Assembly: GCA_905215105.1 (NCBI GenBank)
Contig: CAJMOI010000049.1
Span: 1 to 12,194 of the forward strand
Length of the DNA: 12,194 nucleotides
Direction of reading: 5' to 3'
From: an uncultured bacterium
GTDB taxonomy: Bacteria > Bacillota > Clostridia > Oscillospirales > Acutalibacteraceae
The position numbers were made by a program, and so were the translations under genes. Under the pieces are notes generated by a model. That model ran no database searches and was not told the DNA's origin. It worked only from the letters and a program-made list of their open reading frames with translations. Below, in pieces: positions 6,703 through 12,194 of this stretch (within the stretch, counting starts at the first letter, position 1; every line of letters begins with the position of its first letter).

Positions 6703-6725
6703 GACTTTATGAAGGATGTGGTGGA

Positions 6726-7118
6726 ATGAAGCTTTCCCGCGTACAGATTGCCTATCTGCTGACCATTTATGAAATGCTGGAAAAAGGCCCGGTGCGTCTG
6801 GCAGATGTGGCACAGGTCATGGGCGTGAGCAAACCCAGTGTTCACGGCATGGAGGAACAGTTGATTCGTCTTGGACTGTTGGAAAAGAAACGGTATTCAT
6901 CCGTTCAAATGACGGAATCCGGACGGGAAAAAGCCCGGTGTTATGGGGAAGCGGTGGAGATTCTGACGTCCTATTTCCAGAGCACCTTACAGCTTTCGGC
7001 GGAAATTGCCGGTCAGAGTGCGTTTGCACTGCTTGGGGAGTGGACAGAAGAAACCCGGCAGGCAGCCATGGATCAGCTGCGGCAGGAAAAGGGTTTGATT
7101 TATTCCGGTTGTTCATAA
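6726..7118 (+). CDS. DtxR-fold regulator without evident metal ligands
   Basis: A 130-residue winged helix-turn-helix protein of the DtxR/MntR type. The DNA-binding part covers about residues 5-65, with the recognition region VMGVSKPSVHGMEEQLIRLGLLEK and a wing ending in MTESGREKA. The remaining residues form helices corresponding to the dimerisation domain. Compared by eye with B. subtilis MntR, the positions of ligands D8, E11, H77, E99, E102 and H103 are occupied by hydrophobic or otherwise unsuitable residues, apart from an E near the H77 position. Only two Cys are present (C72, C129). Placed after feoB, it probably regulates iron uptake, but its sensing mode is unclear. A FeoC-like or adaptor function is an alternative. 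Confidence 0.75.
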   Translation: MKLSRVQIAYLLTIYEMLEKGPVRLADVAQVMGVSKPSVHGMEEQLIRLGLLEKKRYSSVQMTESGREKARCYGEAVEILTSYFQSTLQLSAEIAGQSAFALLGEWTEETRQAAMDQLRQEKGLIYSGCS

Positions 7119-7146
7119 TTTGTTCAGAATCCTTCCCGAGAAAATA

Positions 7147-7155
7147 TGATATACT
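7147..7155 (+). promoter_or_regulatory. Efflux operon promoter, extended -10
   Basis: TGA followed by TATACT gives a TGn extended -10 at 7147-7155. No good -35 at 17 bp is seen; a TTGTTC at 7120-7125 is too far. The predicted start near 7161 falls on the palindrome described next. Confidence 0.6.
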
Positions 7156-7160
7156 GTGCA

Positions 7161-7178
7161 TGACTGACCGGTCATTCA
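7161..7178. promoter_or_regulatory. TetR-family operator
   Basis: An 18-bp inverted repeat with one mismatched pair and a perfect TGACCGGTCA core at 7165-7174. GACCGGTC-type cores are common among TetR-family operators. It overlaps the predicted transcription start of the RND operon, and the last gene of that operon encodes a TetR protein. Confidence 0.75.
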
Positions 7179-7223
7179 GTTTGTCCGTCAGAATCCAGAA
7201 GCAAACGTCCGGGAGGAACCATC

Positions 7224-10200
7224 ATGCTGTCAAAATTCAGCGTTCGCAAGCCCTTCACCGTTTTTGTGGCGGTGATTCTTATTATCCTGTTGGGGGTGAT
7301 TTCCTTCACCCGTATGTCAACGGATCTGCTGCCCAAAATGACGCTGCCCTATGCGGCGGTCATCACCACTTATCCCGGCGCAAGCCCGGAGAAAGTGGAG
7401 CTGTCCGTGACCAAGCCTATTGAACAGACCCTTGCCACTACCAGCGGCGTGGAGCAGGTTACCAGTGTTTCCAGCGCCAATACCAGTATGGTGATTTTGC
7501 AGTTTACCCAGGACACCAACATGGACAGCGCCATGATTGAAATGAGCGGCAGTCTGGATCTGGTAAAAGGCCAGCTGGACGACGCAGTGGGCTCGCCCAT
7601 GATTATGAAAATCGACCCGGATATGCTGCCGGTCATGGTGGCCAGCGTGGACATGGAGGGGCAGGACAGCCGGGAAATCACCCAGCTGGTGGAGGAAACC
7701 GTGGTGCCGGAATTTGAGCGCATCAGCGGTGTTGCCAGCGTCACAGCCACCGGTCTGGTGGAAGACAGCCTTCGGGTGACGCTGAACAATGAGAAAATTC
7801 AGGCCCTCAATGACAAAGTGCTGGCATCGGTGGATGAGGGACTGGCGGAAGCGGAGGAAAAGCTGAACGAGGGAGAAGCAGCGCTGAAAGAAGCCCGCAG
7901 CCAGCTGGAAAAACAGCAGAAAGAGCAGCTGGAAACCCTGACGGAACAGAATTTGCAGCTTTCCTCTGCCCTGAACCAGCTGAATCTGGTGCTTTCCCTG
8001 CTTCCGGAGGACACCACGGCCCTCAATGACTTGTACGATTCGCTGGAGAGCGGAAAAAATGATTTCTCGGACATGGTGGATCAGATTCAGTCCGGTATGG
8101 CCTCTGTGGAAGATGCCATTGATGTGGATACCCTTCGTTCGGTGTCCAGCGGCCTTGGCACTGCTGCGGACAGCTTGCAGGCACTGGCCGGACAACTGAC
8201 ACAGCCGGAGCTGGCACAGACGGTTTCCGATATGGAGGCGGCGTTGCGCAGCGCCAAAGACAGCGTGGATCAGGCCGTGGAGCTGTTGGAAAATCAGCCT
8301 GACCTGTCTCAGCTGGACCAGTTGGAATCCAGTCTGGATGAGGGGATGGAGTCCATCAAGGCGGCGATCGATCAGCTTCCCCAGCTGAGAGAGACCATTT
8401 CCGGCCAGCAGGAACAGCTGAACGAAGCCAAAAAACAGCTGGATATGGGTATTCAGACATTGACCCAGAAAATGACTGAGGCTTCCGTAGCCCTGACCAC
8501 CCAGGAAAACGAGCTGAAAAAAGGCCGGGAAGAATTCGAAGCGTCCCGAGACGAGGCCTATGAAAAGGCCGGACTGGACGGCGTGATTACCCGGGATACC
8601 ATTTCCGGACTGCTGACCGCCCAGAACTTCTCCATGCCTGCGGGCTATCTCTCCGAAGGGGAAACCCAGTATACCGTCCGCGTAGGCGACGCTCTTGGTT
8701 CTCAAAAAGAGCTGGAAGAGCTGGTGCTGTTCCATGTGGATACAGGAGATCTGGGGGACATCACCCTTCAGGATGTGGCGGATGTGGAAATGACCGATAA
8801 CAGCGGCGAAATGTACGCCAAAATCAACGGCAATGACGGCATCCTCCTTTCTTTCCAGAAGCAGAGCACCGCTTCCACCACAGAGGTTTCCGATGCCATC
8901 CGGGCAACCATGGAGCGTCTCAGTGCGGAAAATGAAGGGCTGCATATTACGCCCATGCAGGATCAGGGCATCTATATCAATATTATTATTGATTCGGTGC
9001 TGGAAAATCTGGTCATGGGAGGCGTGCTGGCCGTGATAATCCTTCTTCTGTTCCTGCGGAGTATCCGTCCCACACTGGTGGTGGCTTTGAGCATTCCCAT
9101 CAGCCTGACCTTTGCGCTGGTACTCATGTACTTTAGCGGCGTAACCCTGAATATTATCTCCCTGTCCGGTCTGGCGCTGGGCGTGGGTATGCTGGTGGAC
9201 AACAGTATTGTGGTGATTGAAAATACCTATCGTCTCCGGGCCGAAGGGGTTCCTCCCGCCAAAGCCGCTATGGAGGGAGCAGGGCAGGTAGCGGGCGCTA
9301 TTTTCTCGTCAACGCTGACCACGGTCTGTGTGTTCCTGCCCATCGTCTTCACCGAAGGTATGACCCGCCAGCTCTTTACGGATATGGGTCTGACCATCGC
9401 CTATTCCCTGATGGCCAGTTTGCTGGTAGCGCTGACGCTGGTGCCGGCCATGAGTTCCGGTCTGCTGCGGAAGGTGCCGGAAGCCAAAGACGGGCTGTTT
9501 GCCCGGTTTGCCGCATTTTACGGAAGACTGCTGGAAGGCGCCCTGCGTTTCAAGCCGGTGGTGCTGGGAGCAGTCCTGCTGCTGTTTGTGTTCTGCCTGT
9601 GGCAGGCTACCTTAATGGGAACGGCTTTCATGCCGGAAACGGACAGCCTGCAAATGAGTGTTTCCATGGAAATGCCCGCCGAGGCCACCACGGAAGAGAC
9701 CCGGGAAATGGCCACGGAAGTTTCCAAGCGGATTCAGGAAATCGAAGGAGTGGACAGTGTGGCCGCCATGGAAAGCAGCGGAATGATGTCCATGGCTGGC
9801 GGTGGAATGTCCATTTATGTGACGCTGGAAGAGGAGCGCTCCAAAACCAGCCAGCAAATCGGTGATGAAATCGAAGCTGCTACAGCCGATCTGGACTGCA
9901 CCGTCACGGCTTCCGGTTCTTCCATGGATTTGTCGGCGCTGGGCGGTTCCGGCGTGCAGCTGATTGTCAAGGGACCGGATCTGGACGGTCTGGAAGCTCT
10001 TGCGGCCGATTTGGGAGAAATGCTGGAAGGTATCGAAGGAACCACGGAGATCGACAACGGTCTGGAAGAAACCGAACCGGAGATCAAGGTGACGGTGGAT
10101 AAAGAAAAGGCCATGGCCTGTCAGCTGACAGTAGCCCAGGTCTATCAGGAAGTGGTTAAGGCCATTTCCGGCGAAACCACCGCCACGACCCTAACAGTGG

Positions 10201-11045
10201 GAAGCGACGACTATCCGGTGCTGTTGGTGGAAGGCGGAGATTCCGTGACCCATGACACCCTGAAAGACTACCGGATTTCCGTAACCAAAGACGGGGAGAA
10301 AACGGAAATTCCCCTCAGTGAAGTGGCGGAGATTTCCATGGAAAACAGCCTTTCTTCCATCAATCATCAGGACCAGACCCGCACCCTGACTGTTTCCGCA
10401 GGGGTGGACAGCAGCCACAACATCGGTCTGGTAGGCCGGGACGTGGAAAAAGCGCTGGCTTCCTTTGATGTCCCCGAGGGCTACACCGTGGAGCTGGCCG
10501 GCGAAAACGAGACCATCCAGCAAACCCTCAATGATATGCTGCTGATGATTCTGCTGGCTGTGGTGTGCATTTATCTGATTATGGTGGCGGAGTTCCAGTC
10601 CCTGCTGTCTCCCTTTATCGTGATGTTTACCATCCCCCTGGTCTTTACCGGCGGACTGCTGGCACTGCTTCTGACAGGCACGGAGCTGAGCATGATTGCC
10701 ATGCTGGGCTTCCTAGTTCTTTCCGGCGTGGTAGTTAATAACGGTATCGTGTTTGTGGACTATGTCAACCAGCTGCGCCTAAGCGGTATAGACAAATACG
10801 GCGCGCTGATTCTGGCGGGGAAAACCCGTCTGCGCCCCATCCTCATGACCGCTCTCACCACCATTTTGGGATTGTCCACTATGGCGTTGGGCATGGGTTC
10901 CGGCGCGGATATGGTACAGCCGCTGGCCATTGTCACCATTGGCGGCCTGCTCTATGCCACACTGCTGACGCTGTTTGTGGTGCCCTGTCTCTATGATGTT
11001 TTCAACCGCCGTCCCATGAAGCACAGAGGGGAGGAGGAAACCTGA
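7224..11045 (+). CDS. RND efflux permease with coiled-coil insertion
   Basis: A 1273-residue RND-superfamily (HAE1-like) proton-driven exporter. Helix 1 is near residues 11-30; a periplasm-facing porter domain follows; then the first helix bundle with GVGMLVDNSIVVIEN (D659, N660); a second porter domain; and the second bundle with GVVVNNGIVFVDY (N1172, N1173). Compared with AcrB, one Asp of the D407/D408 pair is kept while the partner and the K940 position are Asn, a variant seen in other RND groups. About 254 extra residues (195-448), rich in Glu, Gln, Leu and Ala and predicted as coiled coil, enter exactly before the LDGVITRDTISGLLTAQN segment that begins the docking subdomain. No adaptor or TolC gene is nearby. 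The gene has a GGGAGG site and forms an operon with the TetR gene. Confidence 0.92.
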   Translation: MLSKFSVRKPFTVFVAVILIILLGVISFTRMSTDLLPKMTLPYAAVITTYPGASPEKVELSVTKPIEQTLATTSGVEQVTSVSSANTSMVILQFTQDTNMDSAMIEMSGSLDLVKGQLDDAVGSPMIMKIDPDMLPVMVASVDMEGQDSREITQLVEETVVPEFERISGVASVTATGLVEDSLRVTLNNEKIQALNDKVLASVDEGLAEAEEKLNEGEAALKEARSQLEKQQKEQLETLTEQNLQLSSALNQLNLVLSLLPEDTTALNDLYDSLESGKNDFSDMVDQIQSGMASVEDAIDVDTLRSVSSGLGTAADSLQALAGQLTQPELAQTVSDMEAALRSAKDSVDQAVELLENQPDLSQLDQLESSLDEGMESIKAAIDQLPQLRETISGQQEQLNEAKKQLDMGIQTLTQKMTEASVALTTQENELKKGREEFEASRDEAYEKAGLDGVITRDTISGLLTAQNFSMPAGYLSEGETQYTVRVGDALGSQKELEELVLFHVDTGDLGDITLQDVADVEMTDNSGEMYAKINGNDGILLSFQKQSTASTTEVSDAIRATMERLSAENEGLHITPMQDQGIYINIIIDSVLENLVMGGVLAVIILLLFLRSIRPTLVVALSIPISLTFALVLMYFSGVTLNIISLSGLALGVGMLVDNSIVVIENTYRLRAEGVPPAKAAMEGAGQVAGAIFSSTLTTVCVFLPIVFTEGMTRQLFTDMGLTIAYSLMASLLVALTLVPAMSSGLLRKVPEAKDGLFARFAAFYGRLLEGALRFKPVVLGAVLLLFVFCLWQATLMGTAFMPETDSLQMSVSMEMPAEATTEETREMATEVSKRIQEIEGVDSVAAMESSGMMSMAGGGMSIYVTLEEERSKTSQQIGDEIEAATADLDCTVTASGSSMDLSALGGSGVQLIVKGPDLDGLEALAADLGEMLEGIEGTTEIDNGLEETEPEIKVTVDKEKAMACQLTVAQVYQEVVKAISGETTATTLTVGSDDYPVLLVEGGDSVTHDTLKDYRISVTKDGEKTEIPLSEVAEISMENSLSSINHQDQTRTLTVSAGVDSSHNIGLVGRDVEKALASFDVPEGYTVELAGENETIQQTLNDMLLMILLAVVCIYLIMVAEFQSLLSPFIVMFTIPLVFTGGLLALLLTGTELSMIAMLGFLVLSGVVVNNGIVFVDYVNQLRLSGIDKYGALILAGKTRLRPILMTALTTILGLSTMALGMGSGADMVQPLAIVTIGGLLYATLLTLFVVPCLYDVFNRRPMKHRGEEET

Positions 11046-11638
11046 TGCCATCGGAAAAGGAATTGGCCATTTATCAGGGTGTGCTCCGGTTATTGCAGGA
11101 GGGCGCAGAAATTCACGCGCTGAAAGCCTCCGATATTGCGGAAGCTGCCGGATTGGGAAAAGGTACCCTGTATAATTATTTTTCTTCCAAAGAAGAAATC
11201 CTCCTCTCCACCATTCGGTACACCATGGAAGAACATTTCCGCCAGATGACCGAGGCCATCAACCGGCAGCAGGGCTTTGAGAAAAAGCTCCGCAGTGCGC
11301 TGGAATATGAAGTGCACCATCAGGGGAGCCATCATCAAACCTGGTTTCTGCTGTCCTATTTTGGCGTGCAGGGAATGCCCCGGAAACCCCGGGAGCCTTC
11401 CGGCTTCTTTCAGCAGATGCAGCGGAAAACCGCTCAGCTGATGCTGCACCTGGCCCGGCTGGGACAGGAAGAGGGAATTTTGGGCGCATATTCCGAGGAA
11501 GAAGTGCTGATGGCCTTTACAGGCGCTTTTGCCGCGCTTTCTTTTCGGCTGTGTGCGGAACCATCCCTTCCGGCAGAAAGGCTGGTAACGTCCTGCTATG
11601 AAATGCTGGTGCGCGGGCTGCAAAATCCAATAGGCTGA
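11045..11638 (+). CDS. TetR-family regulator of the efflux operon
   Basis: A 197-residue TetR-type repressor. The N-terminal helix-turn-helix is clear: ALKASDIAEAAGLGKGTLYNYF at about 25-46, then SSKEEIL. The remainder is helical and should hold the ligand pocket and dimer interface. Its ATG overlaps the RND stop codon by one base (TGATG), so the two are translationally coupled, and GGAGGAGG lies just before it. The natural target is the palindrome at 7161-7178, giving autoregulation; a substrate of the pump is the likely inducer. The ligand cannot be told from the sequence. Confidence 0.92.
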   Translation: MPSEKELAIYQGVLRLLQEGAEIHALKASDIAEAAGLGKGTLYNYFSSKEEILLSTIRYTMEEHFRQMTEAINRQQGFEKKLRSALEYEVHHQGSHHQTWFLLSYFGVQGMPRKPREPSGFFQQMQRKTAQLMLHLARLGQEEGILGAYSEEEVLMAFTGAFAALSFRLCAEPSLPAERLVTSCYEMLVRGLQNPIG

Positions 11639-11647
11639 GTGAATCTT

Positions 11648-11680
11648 AAAAAAACCGGAGGCGGATGCTTCCGGTTTTTT
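11648..11680. terminator. Bidirectional terminator after the TetR gene
   Basis: Nine pairs (11651-11659 with 11670-11678) with a T6 run at 11675-11680 on the plus side and an A7 run at 11648-11654 on the other side, so it could stop transcription from either direction. Confidence 0.85.
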
Positions 11681-11731
11681 CGTTACTAGATCAGTTCGCA
11701 ACTTTTTTTCCACGATTTTCCGGAAAGGCTC

Positions 11732-11740
11732 TGGTACAAT
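11732..11740 (+). promoter_or_regulatory. Extended -10 promoter of the structured RNA
   Basis: TGG followed by TACAAT (11735-11740). No convincing -35 is visible. The expected start, 11746-11748, coincides with the 5' strand of the outer stem of the RNA described next. Confidence 0.55.
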
Positions 11741-11746
11741 AAAGCC

Positions 11747-11935
11747 ACAGGGACGCCAAAGCAGGTGTATGAACGCACCGCGGTGCACAAGGAGTTTCCA
11801 ACGTGTATGCCGGCGCCTGTACTGCCGTGAAAACGGCGCGGATATTTCCGCAAGATCGTAGGTTCGAATCCTACCGCACATCTAAAAAGATGTGTGCCAG
11901 TGGTTTGGTAATCTCCGTATCATACGGCACTTTTT
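11747..11935 (+). ncRNA. Structured non-coding RNA with tRNA-like T arm (raiA-type candidate)
   Basis: No coding frame is convincing here, but many pairings are. An outer 5' stem joins 11747-11757 to 11812-11820 (nine pairs, GA bulge). It encloses a perfect 12-base palindrome at 11775-11786 or an alternative hairpin. Then, in a row: GCCGT-GAAA-ACGGC (11824-11837), GCGGA-TATT-TCCGC (11838-11851), a T-arm copy GTAGG-TTCGAAT-CCTAC (11858-11874), and a nine-pair hairpin 11875-11883 with 11888-11896. A last stem 11894-11898 with 11926-11930 precedes TTTTT (11931-11935). A promoter sits at the expected distance. The size (about 190 nt) and Firmicutes setting make the raiA RNA class the first thing to test; I cannot confirm it from memory. 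It is not a valid tRNA. Confidence 0.55.
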
Positions 11936-12145
11936 CTGAGAAAAGTGTCAGTGGCCCAGTCGGTGTTTCTCCCTTTTGGAAATACCGGCAGCCTGTGTCC
12001 GGCCTTGCCTGAAACCGGATACCGCACAGGGAAAACAGTGGCCAGAAGCAGGGCTTTCCGCCTCTGAATTCCGGTGCTTAAGGTTTCAGCCGCCGGGTGT
12101 GGGCGGGTCTCTGACACGCGAATTGAATTCCGGGAGGTTATACAT
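11936..12145. other. Leader region before the last gene
   Basis: About 210 bp without a recognisable gene. A 7-bp hairpin (11928-11934 with 11941-11947) straddles the end of the structured RNA and would compete with its terminator stem. I see no clear promoter for the downstream gene, so it may be read from the RNA promoter or from an unrecognised one. Confidence 0.5.
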
Positions 12146-12194
12146 ATGAAAAAAGTAGTCATCAACGAAAATCAGAAGGGCCTGCTGTTCCGAA
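12146..12194 (+). CDS. Probable slipin/SPFH family protein, N-terminal fragment
   Basis: Only 16 residues are inside the window, MKKVVINENQKGLLFR. The INENQ-GLLF start is what I recall for slipin (band 7/SPFH) proteins of Clostridia, which are membrane-associated scaffold proteins. GGGAGG lies 8 nt before the ATG at 12146. The family call rests on this short segment only. Confidence 0.5.
   Translation, partial: MKKVVINENQKGLLFR

Noticed and set aside
7317..8945. A 542-codon minus-strand frame opposite the RND gene
   Set aside because: It is a shadow of the coiled-coil coding region, with His/Leu/Phe-rich low-complexity character and no start signal.
11090..11881. A minus-strand frame beginning MCGRIRTYDL
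   Set aside because: This start is the well-known translation of the antisense of a tRNA-like T arm, and the rest is antisense to the TetR gene.
11803..11882. A tRNA gene ending in the T arm at 11858-11874
   Set aside because: The only candidate 5' acceptor strand pairs poorly with 11875-11881, there is no D loop with GG, and the two hairpins in the anticodon or variable position have 4-nt loops. It cannot be folded as a normal class I or II tRNA.
1..12194. CRISPR arrays, insertion sequences or integrase genes
   Set aside because: No spaced direct repeats, terminal inverted repeats around a transposase, or recombinase motifs were seen.

Overview
The window reads as a GC-rich Firmicute of the Clostridia, probably an Oscillospirales-type gut anaerobe. 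The signs are strong GGAGG ribosome-binding sites, TGn extended -10 promoters, FeoA-FeoA-FeoB followed by a FeoB-associated Cys-rich peptide, a Firmicutes-type RND pump with a built-in coiled coil, and a MIF-like tautomerase. No taxonomic search was possible. I see no insertion sequence, integrase, CRISPR array or rRNA.

Layout. (1) 1-642 is the C-terminal half of a sensor histidine kinase, tail-to-tail and overlapping by 4 bp with a minus-strand RNHCP zinc-ribbon gene (639-953). (2) 1073-3092 is a plus-strand operon with its own promoter and terminator: a YjbQ/UPF0047 protein, an ArsC/Spx-like thioredoxin-fold protein, a MIF-family tautomerase and an unrecognised seven-helix membrane protein. 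(3) 3269-7118 is a ferrous-iron uptake locus: a consensus promoter overlapped by two DtxR-type palindromes, feoA, a second feoA, feoB, the Cys-rich FeoB partner, an internal terminator and a small DtxR-fold regulator. (4) 7147-11680 is a drug-efflux operon: a TetR-type operator, a 1273-residue RND permease and a TetR regulator overlapping it by 1 nt, closed by a terminator. (5) 11735-11935 has a promoter, a chain of perfect hairpins including a tRNA-like T arm, and a terminator-like end, and is best read as a structured non-coding RNA. (6) From 12146 a new gene begins, probably of the slipin/SPFH family, and runs off the window.

How it works together. Iron-replete cells should shut the feo promoter through the two palindromes. 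FeoB with the FeoA proteins imports Fe2+. The regulator encoded in the locus has a DtxR-like helix-turn-helix but, aligned by eye, none of the usual metal ligands, so a second regulator elsewhere may be the iron sensor. The TetR protein probably represses its own operon through the palindrome at 7161-7178, with release by a pump substrate.

The two strongest oddities are a sharp change of codon choice inside feoB near 4925-5030, which also separates everything upstream from everything downstream and suggests recombination or a chimeric contig, and the structured RNA at 11747-11935, which carries an exact tRNA T-arm mimic without a tRNA around it.
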